From Aedes albopictus (lineage: Eukaryota > Arthropoda > Insecta > Diptera > Culicidae): 64,000 nt of DNA. Under the pieces are notes generated by a model. It had not been told where the DNA came from. It did no database searches and saw only the letters and a program-made list of their open reading frames with translations. The DNA lies in contig NC_085136.1 in the NCBI RefSeq assembly GCF_035046485.1, positions 161,383,963-161,447,962 of the forward strand. The letters are read 5' to 3'. Each line of letters starts with the position of its first letter. Position 1 is the stretch's first letter. Shown here piece after piece: positions 19,376 through 30,356 of this stretch. Made by a program: the position numbers and the translations under genes.

Positions 19376-21052
19376 GGGGCTTTAGGACATTTCGTCGAAT
19401 GACATTTGGTCGAATGACGTTTGGTCGAATGACATTTGGTCGAAAGTACAATTGGTCGAACGGATATTTGGTCGAATGGACATTTGGTCGAAACCCATTT
19501 TATGGAAGAAGAAGCGGACATTTAGTCGAATGGACAATTCGTCGAATGGACATTTGGTCGAAACTAACTGATGAAGAGTTTTGAATGGAAAACAATTCTA
19601 TAGATTTCGGTATTATAATTTATATGTTACTGAACTTATTTGGTTAAAAGTACGTTTGGTCGAATGGACGTTAAGTCGTATAGCAACTTAATCGTGTTTA
19701 ATTATATCAAACATAAAAATGCAAACATTGTAGTGCAGTGTAGGTTTCGGCTCTTCTTTCCAGTTTCACCATTACATTGCGTTTTTGTGTATAACAGACT
19801 GGCTTTTCCATCAAATATTTTTCCTTCTTTTCAACTTTCAAGTGTAGTATTTGTGCTGAGAGTGAAGAGTGGACATTATGGTTGTTATTTTTTCATCTAT
19901 GATTTTTCCTTCTTTTGAACATAGGCTATTCTTTCAAAATTCGTATTTGTACTATGTTTGAATGTTATGGCTGCTGTCTTTTTATCATGAATTTTTCCTT
20001 CTTTGAAACATAGGCTATTCTTTCACGTTTATTTATTTCATTGCGTTTCCCTGTACCAACTACTGAATGTTTCAGAAGAAATTTCTCCGTTTAACATTTG
20101 GATGTTATTGCTGCAGACTTTTTCATCGGATATTTTTCCTTCTTTTAAGGCCAGATTGGTTAGGATCCCAAAATGGCCGCCACAATGACCGACTTTGGCA
20201 CTTACTCGCGACTTCGAGCGTACAAATCTCTTCGTAAACAAAACCAGCGCACCTGATCTTCTTGTTTCAAGCTTATTATAAGTGAGCAAAAACAGCATTT
20301 TATAGCACTGTTGTTTGAAGCTTGCTTCTTCAGAATAGTGCGTCTGAAGTTCTGATGCACTGTTGAAGTGGGATTTCTAGACGTTTGTCCTTAGGCTTTT
20401 CTTTGACGCAGTGTTGCATATGAATTGAACGCGAGCCAAAATGGTTATTTATGCAACAAGTTGCAAAATGATGATTTTTTTTTTCAGCACGAGTCGTACA
20501 TTTATTCAACGAGTCTTGCTTGTTCAATAACATATAATATAAATAATAAATATATATAAAAATGCAGTGGCATACGTGGGACCGCGCATAACTTGCGATC
20601 GGAAGGTCCGATTTTGGTCGTCTTAGTTTTGTTCTGTTAGTTTTCACCCAAGGAAGGTTTATGAGGCAAAAAACATGGAAAAATTGAGAGTTTTTGAAAA
20701 TCGATCTTTCATACATTTTGACCGGAGACTTGGTCTTGGCTAGAAACTTGAAACGTCAAAAAACGCAGTAGGCAAGACAAAGTTTGCCGGGTACAGCTAG
20801 TAACATATGATACCGAAATCTATAATATTATTTTCCACTCACATCTCTTCATCAGTTAGTGCCTTTCGACTAGATATCCATTCGACGAATTGTCCATTCG
20901 ACTAAATGTCATATGCTTCTTTTTCCAAAAAATGGCTTTCGACCAAATGTCCCTTCGACTAAATGTCCGTTCGACCAAATGTACTTTCGACTAAATGTCA
21001 TTCGACCAAACGTCATTCGACTAAATGTCTTTCGAACAAATGTCATAGATTC
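19376..21052. mobile_element. Foldback element with 15-bp tandem-repeat arms (FB1)
   Basis: The arms (19385-19572 and 20865-21045) are tandem copies of a 15-bp word, GACATTTGGTCGAAT on the left and its complement on the right, with variant units. GGATCAA flanks the element (19369-19375 and 21053-21059), a 7-bp target duplication. The interior holds diverged copies of a TTTTTCCTTCTTTT block (about 19800-20150) and a Helitron-like end near 20800. No transposase is visible. A second element with the same arm architecture lies at 58493-60084. Confidence 0.8.
20570..20800 (+). mobile_element. Helitron-like 3' terminus
   Basis: The segment ends in hairpin GGCAA-GACAAAG-TTTGCC, 8 bases, then CTAG and a T, matching the hairpin-CTRR-T form of Helitron 3' ends. 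The 5' boundary (near GGCATACGTGGGACC) is a guess. It is non-coding and sits inside FB1. Confidence 0.4.
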
Positions 21053-21229
21053 GGATCAATCAGGTATCAGGTATCAGTAGGTCGGCTCTAGAGGCACGTT
21101 CTCCTCCATTCGGGAAATTTGTGCCATCGCCATGAACACGAGCCTATTCATCATTTACCTGACGGAGAAGGGAAGAAAAAAGGATAGGACATGGGAAAGG
21201 ACAGGTAAGGGAATAGGATCGTCATACTC

Positions 21230-21344
21230 GCAAAAGCGTACCACAATGGGTTCACATAGCGTCCTGAAAAGGACACTGTAATATCGCATAAGCGTGCCAC
21301 AATGGGTTCGAACAGCGCCCTGAAAAGGGCACTGTGATAATGCA
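21230..21344 (-). repeat. 56-bp duplication in the LOA LINE 3' UTR
   Basis: Two copies of AAGCGT-CCACAATGGGTTC followed by AGCG-CCTGAAAAGG-CACTGT, about 56 bp apart, with several substitutions. The GTCCTGAAAAGGAC core is itself a small hairpin. Confidence 0.75.
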
Positions 21345-21361
21345 TAAGGCGTAAAGAGAGC

Positions 21362-24300
21362 CTATAGCTCTTTACCACAACGGGTCAAGAACAACAGAAC
21401 GTCCTGAAGATTCAGGTTTCTGAAGTCAGTTTCACTTAATAAGTGTTTCCCGAGTACTCGGAAACGCAATTGAGCAAAAACTGGACAGTTACATATTAAA
21501 TGATACGAAGTTCCATAATCGGCTTCACAGCTATCACATGCTAATGAATCAGCTTGCTGAATATTCGCCATGTGATAACTGAGTCGGCAGTGGCCAGTCA
21601 ATGCTTTGACCAGCATGCTGCAATTCTGCTTTGATAGATTTGTTAGATACTTTGCCACCCCTAGAGATGGCTCAGTACAATACAATTTTGTTTGACGACA
21701 TGACTCCAAACTATTCCAGTATTGTTTGTGCTGAGTGGCAGCCCAGGTGTCAATCCGAAGCTTCACCCAACACTTGGATACCGGAATAGCTGGCTCAGGG
21801 CCAATGAAGTCATGTGATGCTCCAGTGCGAGCTAACTCATCAGCCAATTCATTTCCAGCGATGGAAGAATGGCCAGGTACCCATACAAGGTGAACAGCGT
21901 TTGCTGAATTCAGCTCCTCAATTTGAGTTCGACAAGCGATAACTATCTTCGACCTGGAGTTGGCCGAAGCAAGTGCTTTAATAGCAGCCTGGCTATCTGA
22001 ACAGAAGTATATTACTTTGCCCATTACGTGCTGCTGAAGTGCTGATTGCACTCCGCACATAAGAGCAAAGATTTCGGCCTGAAAAACGGTGCAGTGTCTG
22101 CCAAGTGAATAAGACTGATACAGCCTTAGCTCACGAGAATAAACACCAGCACCTGCTCGACCTTCTAGAAGGGAGCCATCAGTGTAACATACGATGCCGT
22201 CTGAAATACTTCTCTCCAGATAACCAGATGTCCACTCTTCCCGGGAAGGGAATTTCGTGGACAATGTCCTATATGGAAAATTACAAGCAATTGTAAGATC
22301 ACTTGGAGCAAGGACAATTTTGTCCCAATTCACCAAAAGTGGAAACAACGAGGTGTGTGCTGATGTGCGGTTTACAGTAGTTTCCTCTAGTAGACATAGT
22401 ACCTGCAACCGGTAAGTGCAAGAAAGTGCTTCTTGTTTGAGATGAATGTGTAGTGGGGCAACGTCAAAGAGAACTTCGAGCGCTGCCGTGGGAGTTGAAG
22501 AGAACGCTCCAGACATCGCCATTAAGCACATCCTTTGGAGATGGCCTAATTTTGATTGGACCGTTCTCACTTCGCCGTTTTGCCACCACACAAGACATCC
22601 ATAAGCCAATATTGGCCGAACAACAGTTGTGTAGATTAGGCCTGTCCAGCTTTTCAAAAATGTTCTCTGATTCTCAAGTCCACTCCCATATTTTGATTGG
22701 CATCCTAAAAGAAGTAACTGGTCAAAATTTCAGCCAAATCCATTAAAATTAAGAGGTGCATCAAATCAATTTTGTGTTTTTCGACTATTTTTGAACTTCA
22801 AAAAATCATAACTACTCTAAAACATGTCAAAACTTAATTCTTTCGGCAGAAATTGAAAGCTATACTTGTCTGCTACAACTTCTCCGAACAACGTGTGCCA
22901 ATAAAATTGAAGGAAACATGTGTAATTATCACATTTGTAATCAGAAAAACCTTAAAAAGTTGATTTTTTGATAGATTTTGTTCTGGAATACCCTAATACA
23001 CGTAATAAGTTGGATTTTTCAAAACGGCATCATATTCTCCAATGTGTTTTGGTTATTTGCTTCTTTGGCACCAATGCTGTAGGAGTTGCACAAAAATTAC
23101 TAAAATTCGTGAAAGCCAAATGTGGCCTAAAAACTAGCTTTTCGGGTGCAATCACGCTTTGGCGCGCAAAAAGTGGCATCGCGTCAGCACTGATATGATA
23201 GCCAACACCTGTAATCGCGCTTGTTTGTTATCACCCGTGGTAGGGGGTAGCCAAGGCAAACTACTTGGAAGCAAAGCTACTACGTTCAGTACACTTTCGC
23301 GCCACAACGTGATTGCCTTCAAAAAGCTAGTTTTTAGGCCACATTTGACTTTCACGAATTTTAGTAATTTTTGCTCAACTCCTACAGCATTGGTGTCAAA
23401 GAAGCAAATAACCAAAAAACATTGGAGAATATGCTGCCGTTTTGAAAAATCCAACTTATTAAGTACATTAGGGTGTTCCAGAACGAAATCTATCAGAAAA
23501 TCAACTTTTTAAGGTTTTTCTGATTACAAATGTGATAATTACACATGTTTCCTTCAATTTTATTGGCTTACGTTGTTCGGAGAAGTTGTAGCAGACAAGT
23601 ATAGCTTTCAATTTCTGCCGAAAGAATTAAGTTTTGACATGTTTTAGAGTAGTTATGATTTTTTGAAGTTCAAAAATAGTCGAAAAACACAAAATTGATT
23701 TGATGCACCTCTTAATTTCAACGGATTTGGCTGAAATTTTGACCAGTTACTTCTTTTAGGATGCCAATCAAAATATGGGGGTGGACTTGAGAATCAGAGA
23801 ACATTTTTGAAAAGCTGGACAGGCCTAGTGTAGATCCATTTGATATACTTGGGTTTTAGACCCCAAGTTGTACCAAAGGTTCGCCGGCATTGCCCGAAGG
23901 CCATACAAGCTTTCTTGATTCTGAACTCAACATGAGGTGTCCAGGAAAGCTTGGAATCAAGAATGACTCCAACGTACTTAACCTGTTCAGTCACATTGAT
24001 TTCAGAATCAAAGAGACGTAAAGTTCGAACACCATTACGGTTTCGCTTTTCCGCTTCCGGGATTTACCGAAAGGCCATATTGGCGACACCAACCCTCAAC
24101 TACCTGAAGAGCGTTTTGCATCAGGTCGAAAAGGGTGCTGATGCACATACCGACTAACAATGTTAGGTAGTCGTCGGCAAAACCATAAGTAGGAAAACCG
24201 CTATTATTGAGTTGCCTCAATAGCGTATCTGCTACGAGATTCCATAAAAGTGGTGATAAGACTCCCCCTTGGGGGCATCCACAAACACTCAATTTCCTAA

Positions 24301-26184
24301 TCGCCACTTGACGCAATGTCGAGAAGAGATGTCGGTTTTTGAGCATTTGGTGAATCCAATTGGAAATCATTGGAGATATACCATGACCCCGTGCGGCTTC
24401 CAATATGGCATCGAAAGGCACGTTGTCAAAGGCACCCTCGATATCTAAGAAAACACCCAAGCAGGATTGCTTTTGAGAGAATGCCTTCTCGATATCGTAA
24501 ACAACTTTGTGTAAAATAGTCACAGTGGACTTTCCAGATTGGTAAGCATGTTGGTTCACATGAAGAGGCACATTGGCCAGATGAACATCACGGATGTGAT
24601 GATCGACTATGCGTTCTAAGCATTTCAGAAGAAAAGAGGTCAAACTGATAGGTCTGAAGCTCTTTGCTTCTTCATACGACGCGCTACCCACTTTCGGAAT
24701 AAACTTAACAGTAATATCCCGCCAGGATTTGGAATATACCCTGTAGCAAAACTGCAAACAAGTAGTTGTTTCAAAACATGTTTGAAATGATCAAATCCCT
24801 TCTGAAGCAAAATAGGATAAATCCCATCTGCCCCAGGAGATTTGAAAGGTGCAAAGCTATTAAGTGCCCATTCAATCGATTCTAAAGTTACGATACTCCG
24901 AGCCGAAGCTAAAGAATCATAACTACAAGAAAAGACATCAGGTTCATCCGAAGATGTAATATCCACACATCCGGGGAAGTGTGTACTGAATAAACATTCT
25001 AAAACTTCCTCATCAGAGGAAGTGAAGTCACCATTTGGCAAACGAAGTTCGTTCACTTGAAAATCCTTAGATTTTGCAAGGATTTTGTTCAATCGACTGG
25101 CTTCACTCAGACTGGAAACATTTGTACAAAGGGTTTTCCAACCGGATCGTTCAGCAGACCGAAGAGCTTTCTGGTAGGCCTTGCGAGCCGACCTGAAAGC
25201 CTCCGATCCAGCCGAACGTCGTCTGTTCCAACTCTTTCTACATTGTTTCCTGAGCTTCGCCAGATCGGAGTTCCACCAAGGGGTTCCTCTTGTGGTCTTC
25301 ACAGACCGCAGAGGGCAGGCTTCTTCAAAAGCTTCCATGATGAAGGCCGTTGTAGTATCAACGGCATCATCTAAATCACTTGGAGTGTCAATTGATGGTG
25401 AGTATCCATGAAATTTGGCTGCAACCAAATCGGTAAAAAGATCCCAGTTGGTTGACCGGGGATTCCTGAAACGCAAAGTTTGCGAAGTAACATTCACATG
25501 TTCAAACAAGATGTAACGATGGTCAGATAAAGATTCTTCATCTGACACATGCCAATTGGTCAGCTCATGACTAATTCTGCTAGAGCAAAGCGTTATGTCT
25601 AACACTTCCTCTCTACCAGATACCATGAAGGTTGGGCGGTTGCCTATGTTAAGTAATCCAAGATCTGTACTACTTAAGTATTCCATCAAACTGGAGCCTC
25701 TCAAATTGATGTCTGAGCTGCCCCAGATTATATGGTGAGCATTAGCATCACTACCAACAATTAGCGGAAGGCCTTTTGAAGTGCAGTATGCAATGACTTG
25801 CTTGAAAGCATCCGTAGGGGATGGTTCATCATGCGGTAAATAAATCGAACAATAAACGTATTTCCTGTTGAGGTTTCCAACAGATACATCTATTGTGATA
25901 GCACATACATCTCTGGTAGTTAGTTCAGAGATGAGTGTAGCAACGATTGCGTTGTTGACAAGCACACATGCTCGAGGCATGACACGTGAGTTTGCCATTT
26001 CATTTTTACTGAAAGTAGCAAACACCGGATTCACAAGGTTTCCTAAATAGAAATTCCCCTTACGAAAGTAAGGTTCTTGGACTAACGCCACTTGGGCTGT
26101 ACCATTTTGCATAAGTCTACAAAGATTGATCGTTGCTGTTCTTTTGTGCTGAAGATTGATCTGAGCTATCCTAACCGTAGCCAC
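21362..26184 (-). pseudogene. LOA-clade ORF2 with two frameshifts and one insertion
   Basis: From the start at 26184: an APE-type endonuclease (QEPYFRKGNFY, GSDANAHH, LDITLCSS, SLSDHRYILFE) and the RT N-terminus run to about 24722, where the frame shifts. The RT core (24035-24720) carries FRPISL, GVFLDIEGAFDN, CPQGGVLSPLLWN and YGFADD. A second shift near 24040 returns to the first frame (QVKYVGVILDSKLSW). The palindromic element cuts after KWIYT, and the protein resumes at TVVRPILAYG. Removing 1199 bp keeps the frame. RNase H (21362-22200) shows CYTDGS, AEIFAL, CSDSQAA and VWVPGHSSIAGNELADELA, then a Cys/His tail. The RNase H part looks intact; the protein as a whole cannot be made. Confidence 0.88.
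22637..23827. mobile_element. 1.19-kb palindromic element, 8-bp target duplication
   Basis: The outer ends are TAGGCCTGTCCAGCTTTTC and its exact complement. Arms of about 530 bp (22637-23168 and 23292-23827) enclose a ~120-bp loop. GTGTAGAT flanks it (22629-22636 and 23828-23835), and removal restores the LINE reading WIYT-TVV. The 8-bp duplication favours a hAT-type origin, although the ends do not start CA. There is no transposase frame. Confidence 0.88.
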
Positions 26185-26433
26185 TACCCAAACTAGGCAA
26201 GATTAAACTCTTAACAATCACAGCACAAAAAAGAACAGCAACAATAAAGCCAGATCGGTATCGATTTGAGTGCGCCAAAGGCGAGGATTCACAGAATACA
26301 CTGTGTAAAACGCACAATGTGCAACAAAATAGGTGAAAATTTAAACTAATTAATAACATCTTCATAATCCCGCCCTTATTCAGCCTCAAGTATGAGATTG
26401 AAGAAGGGCAGCTGATTGTCTCGGAGAAACACA
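26185..26433. other. Junction between the LOA LINE and the R1 fragment
   Basis: AT-rich, non-coding. It may include a remnant of the LOA element leader. I see nothing else. Confidence 0.3.
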
Positions 26434-26779
26434 AGCATCCAGAGTCACTACCGCACAGAAACGAATTCCCATCCTCTTTGGCTCGAGTGCTTTCTCGGCG
26501 GTTTTTGTAACCGAAAAGATAGCGTCTACGGTGGACCTCCCCTTCCGGAAGCCGTACTGGTTGTTCGAAAGACCATTTTCGCCCTCGGTGAACCTCAACA
26601 TTCTATTGAGGATGATCTTTTCGAGCACCTTCCCCAGACCTGAGAACATCTCCGGAGCCTCTGCAATAGCTACTTTTAAGGCCAGGTTCGCAACTCCGTC
26701 CGGACCTGGGGCCTTACCTACGCTAAGGGACTTAGCTATCCCCGCAAGTTTCACATCGGTGATACCCCCCCCCCCCCCC
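26434..26779 (-). pseudogene. R1-clade RT fragment, second copy
   Basis: The minus strand encodes ITDVKLAGIAKSLSVGKAPG, then GKVLEKIILNRMLRFTEGE, GFRKGRST and TLDA. It corresponds to 17857-18295 of the first copy, with a further internal deletion that joins PEMF directly to the GKVLEK region. The left edge is CATCCAGAGTC at 26434. A C-run sits at the right edge. Confidence 0.8.
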
Positions 26780-26780
26780 C
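26765..26780 (+). repeat. Poly-C run at the duplication joint
   Basis: A run of about 16 C residues. Copy 1 has only CCCCCC at the matching place (about 18289-18294), so the run has expanded in copy 2 or is an assembly-length artefact. Confidence 0.8.
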
Positions 26781-28065
26781 AGACAACCACAACTCGCATA
26801 AAATTGTATAGATTTCATCATATTATCGCTAACATACCTCACAATTACATAAATCTAAACCCTAAGTACAACCAAATTGTGAAATTCACCGCAATTAACG
26901 ACATTTAAATGCTCCTTTGCGATGCACAAAACAGAATCACAAAACTGCACCAACAAACTCGCAAAATAACATTCGAAATCGCATATTGTGATTTTTGCGA
27001 TTTTCATCTTGTTCTGGCATCTCTACTCGCTTAAAGTGTCAATTAACTTGAAGTTAAGTGTGTCAATTAACTTGAACAAATGCATAAGCAAATTTGTTTA
27101 CGTATACATACAAACTCACATTAGTGAGAATCTGTTATGCGTACATAATGTGATTTGAAAGATTATCCTCCTCTTCTTGGCGTAACGTCCTCACTGGGAC
27201 AAAGCCTGCTTCTCAGCTTAGTGTTCTATGAGCACAGTTTTTAACTGAGAGCTTCCTCTGCCAATGACCATTTTGCATGTGTATATCGTGTGGCAGGCAC
27301 GAAGATACTCTATGCCCAAGGAAGATCCTTTACGAAAAGATCCTGGACCGACCGGGAATCGAACCCGTCACCCTCAGCATGGTCATGCTGAATACCCGTG
27401 CGTTTACCGCCTCGGCTATATGGGCCCTATAAAAGATTATAACAAAGATAACAAGTCGCTGTATGGATTCATTGTAAAAGTGCAAAATCAATTTGATTGT
27501 GAATTATTTGTGTAAATAAATTTATCACAGCCATTTCAGTGCCCGTGGGGTTTTAATTTCGAAGAGTTTTAATCTGACCCAAGAAAGAAGAAAAGTACAA
27601 ACTTCCAGTTCAACAGCGGGTAGTTGTTCCGTACTCAGATACCACAGGTAGGTAGTAAGTTTTTAGGAGAAACGAGAGAAACGAGTCCACCGTAGTAAAA
27701 AATGGCAGCACGGAGAGACTGTGAGAAAGCTCAAGCGCAGGAAAGTATGCACTGAAACGATATGCGGAAGTTTTATGCAACTTTTAATAATGCGCGGCAC
27801 AAGACTGCGCCGACGTCCGCCATGCGCAATGATCGTTAAGAAAATTTGCTGACAGACAAAACAATGCCAATGGTGGCAGCCAGGTGGAAGGATCACTTTG
27901 AAGATTTGTTGAATAGTAGCAGTGGAGGAGCAGCTGGGAACAGGATTGTCATAATGGATGATGGTCAAGCAGTGGAACCACCAACACAGGATGAGGTTAA
28001 GAAGGCCCTTAAGGAACTAACAAACAGCAAGTCTCTTCTTGGAAGGACGAGATCTCGGTCTTAAG
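26779..28065. repeat. Segmental duplication, copy 2 (partner 18296-19268)
   Basis: Same order as copy 1: AACTCGCATAAAA region, hairpin near 26960-27001, RTE linker. It differs by substitutions, by a SINE insertion (27167-27430) and by lacking the 43-bp LINE tail. Unlike copy 1, the RTE relic continues rightwards past 28065, so this copy preserves more of the parent. Confidence 0.85.
27167..27430 (-). mobile_element. tRNA-derived SINE (Feilai-like)
   Basis: On the minus strand the head reads GGGCCCATATAGCCGAGGCG (A box) and, further on, GGGTTCGATTCCCGG (B box). A tRNA-unrelated body follows, ending near CGTTACGCCAAGAAG. AAAGATTAT flanks it (27158-27166 and 27432-27440), a 9-bp target duplication. 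Copy 1 of the duplication lacks the SINE, so it came in after the block was copied. The family name is tentative. Confidence 0.88.
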
Positions 28066-28215
28066 CACGGAAGTGAGCAGATTGTTGTACAGATTTGGGA
28101 GGATGAAGAATTGCCTACCAGCTGGTTGTTTGGTCTCATACGCCCCAGTTTTTTATGACCAGTGTATGAGTGTACCAATTATAGAGAGATTACCCTTTTG
28201 AATTCGGCATATAAG

Positions 28216-28334
28216 CGGTATTTGGCATCTCACTCACTCTCGTAAACAAACACGAGAAAGAGAAAGATTTTATCTCACTCTTTCTTGTGTTGATCAAAGA
28301 GAATGAGCGAGAAAAAAAAGCTGCGCACGCTAAT
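28216..28334. mobile_element. Small hairpin insert in the RTE relic
   Basis: ATATAAG stands on both sides (28209-28215 and 28335-28341), consistent with a 7-bp target duplication. Inside, ACACGAGAAAGAG faces CTCTTTCTTGTGT, and CTCACTCACTCTC faces GAGAATGAGCGAG. The termini themselves do not pair, so the class is unknown. Confidence 0.6.
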
Positions 28335-28753
28335 ATATAAGATACTGTCGCGTGTCCTGTTCAACAGACTGAGATTTCTTGAGGAGTCCTTCGTCGGCGA
28401 AGTCTGGTGTTTATCGTGAGGGCCGATCAACGATGCATCACGTGCGTATGATCTTAGGTAAATTTCGGGATCACTTGAAGATTTACCATCTGTTCATTGA
28501 TTTTATAGCAGTTTACGATTCTGTGAAAAGAAATGAGCTTTGGCAGATAATGTCATAACATGGTTTTCTGGCGAAACTAATTCCGGCTGATATGCGCAAC
28601 GCTAAATTGGTTTAAAATGAAATATTCGGATCGCCGACGTTTGTGACCTTGGATGAATTGAAGCAGGGTGATGCTCTTTCAAATTTTCTGTTCAACCTTG
28701 CACTCGAAAGAACGATTAGGAGGTCAGTCCTGCAGAGGAATGACTCTTAGAGG

Positions 28754-29290
28754 CAGGGCTGAAAATCGTCTCCGTACGACCAAAAAAATCGACGACGAGA
28801 ACGAAAACTAGATCGTCATCGTTGCTCTTTCCACATCGGATGACTCATTCAAGCCAGCGAATCGTCGCGAAGGGCTTGCGTCGTGACGAAAACAAAATCT
28901 TCATTCGTTTTGTTTCGCTCTTCGTCCAAGTGCGACTAGCCGAAGGAGTTTAATAAAAAAAATAATTGCACCTGGAATCAAACAACGAACCTCTAGATTG
29001 CCAATCCAGCACTCTTACAAACTGAGCTGGTGAGGTTTCACACCACCGTAGGTGCCGAAACGCCAATAAAAGCTATTCCCAGTTGGCGTTCGTTTGGCTC
29101 GTCGTCGCTCGTTTCCAGGGAACAAAGAGGACGACGAAAAAGTTGGTGGGTGACTATTTATGATTGAGCTTCGTCGTGAAGCCCGCAGTCGGCGACGAAA
29201 AGGCTAATCGTCACCGTTGTTCTTTCGGACGAAGATTGTTTTATTGTTATCTTCATGCACTGGTGACGAGAAGGACGATTGTCAACCCTG
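28754..29290. mobile_element. hAT-like MITE, 537 bp
   Basis: The left end CAGGGCTGAAAATCGTC and the right end, complement CAGGGTTGACAATCGTC, are flanked by CTTAGAGG (28746-28753 and 29291-29298). The 8-bp duplication and CAGGG ends are classical hAT features. The interior is rich in GTCGTCG-type words and holds a tRNA-like segment at 28975-29040. Confidence 0.88.
28975..29040 (-). other. tRNA-like segment inside the hAT-like MITE
   Basis: The minus strand reads ACCAGCTCAGTTTGTAAGAG (A-box region), TTGGCAA in an anticodon-loop position and GTTTGATTCCAGG (B-box region). An extra few bases before the B box spoil the T arm. It is probably a captured or inserted tRNA/SINE fossil. Confidence 0.4.
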
Positions 29291-29558
29291 CTTAGAGGAA
29301 ATGCTCCTCGACTTTTCAGACGATATTGATCTCATCGGCATCGATCGTAGGGCAGTGGAGGAAGCTTATGCTAATATGAAGAGAGATACAGCGAAGATTG
29401 CCTTGGCGATTAACTCTACCGGGATACAGTACTTGATAGCGGGTAGAGACAGAGGCAGGCCTACTGGTGTTAGAACTTTGGGTAGTGATTGATGGTTATG
29501 TGCTTGAAGTAGTTGAAGAATTTGAATCTTGGAACATTAGTTACATATGATAATTACG

Positions 29559-29738
29559 TGTTCGTTCATAAAGTGCATTATATGTACCACACCCCTAAAC
29601 CAATACATCTGTGATATTCTTTGTTAATAAAGATAGTATTTCTAATGCCTCTGCCATGGCAGGACGGTCAAGGTAGTCGATCGTGTTTTATTTATCGCAA
29701 AATCACAACGTACTAAGGGTCCCGCCCGTGCGCGATCA
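29559..29738 (+). repeat. Left LTR of the TRIM
   Basis: 180 bp, TG...CA, contains AATAAAG (a possible polyadenylation signal) near 29625. Same sequence as 30177-30356. Confidence 0.92.
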
Positions 29739-29740
29739 TA

Positions 29741-29758
29741 TTTGGTGCCGTGACGGGC
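29741..29758 (+). promoter_or_regulatory. Putative tRNA primer-binding site
   Basis: TTGGTGCCGTGACGGGC begins three bases after the LTR. The TGGTGCCGTGAC form is common in BEL/Pao-type elements. The matching tRNA was not checked. Confidence 0.5.
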
Positions 29759-30176
29759 GTTTTAACAACAGTGCGATTGATTACCAACGATATTCGATGG
29801 ATTAGAAGCCGCATTCAACATTTGGTCTCATCACCATCAGCAGCACAATGAAGCTCCGTCGAACTACCAGCTGCGATAGTGTGGCCTCGCACGGTTTGCA
29901 GGTAGCTATTCGGCAGAACATCTACAGCGTCAAATTCACCATTTAATACTGCAGCAATGGGCTCGGTATTCATGACAAGGTGGACATGAGATGTTCAATC
30001 AAAATGGTCAGTTCCCCAACGCAGTCTCTTCAACGTGGATGATGGTCGATGCAGTGTAGTGTTGTTAAATGCGCGCCGTTTATAATATTACATCAGTTTA
30101 TCTGTATGCAATGTATTCTCCTCCGCTCAGTACCCGTTTTCGTGAACTGAAAACCGTTGGTTTTGGCGGGGCGGTA

Positions 30177-30356
30177 TGTTCGTTCATAAAGTGCATTATA
30201 TGTACCACACCCCTAAACCAATACATCTGTGATATTCTTTGTTAATAAAGATAGTATTTCTAATGCCTCTGCCATGGCAGGACGGTCAAGGTAGTCGATC
30301 GTGTTTTATTTATCGCAAAATCACAACGTACTAAGGGTCCCGCCCGTGCGCGATCA
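30177..30356 (+). repeat. Right LTR of the TRIM
   Basis: 180 bp, identical by eye to the left LTR, preceded by the G-rich tract GGCGGGGCGGTA. Confidence 0.92.

Larger units (their letters stand above)
21061..26184 (-). mobile_element. LOA-clade LINE, interrupted
   Basis: Endonuclease, RT and RNase H lie in order from 26184 down to 21362, followed by a 3' UTR to about 21061. The tail ends in GATACCT repeats, seen on the plus strand as CAGGTATCAGGTATCAG. The 3' end abuts the FB1 target site. ORF1 is not recognisable upstream of 26184. A 1191-bp palindromic element with an 8-bp duplication splits the RT. LOA clade is inferred from the endonuclease start (RIAQINLQHKR) and from RNase H after the RT; Lian-like is possible. 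Confidence 0.85.
29559..30356 (+). mobile_element. TRIM, 798 bp, identical 180-bp LTRs
   Basis: LTRs at 29559-29738 and 30177-30356 start TGTTCGTTC, end GCGCGATCA, and look identical. TTACG flanks the unit (29554-29558 and 30357-30361). Just inside the left LTR lies TTTGGTGCCGTGACGGGC, which resembles the primer-site form of BEL/Pao elements. Just before the right LTR is a G-rich GGCGGGGCGG. The 438-bp interior has no long frame. Excising it rejoins the RTE reading exactly, confirming the boundaries. Confidence 0.92.

Noticed and set aside
26200..26434. ORF1 of the LOA-clade LINE
   Set aside because: No zinc knuckles or other ORF1 signature upstream of 26184, and the R1 fragment begins at 26434.
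27340..27430. Functional tRNA gene at the SINE heads (also 63245-63334)
   Set aside because: A and B boxes are present, but the block is joined to a SINE body and flanked by target duplications.
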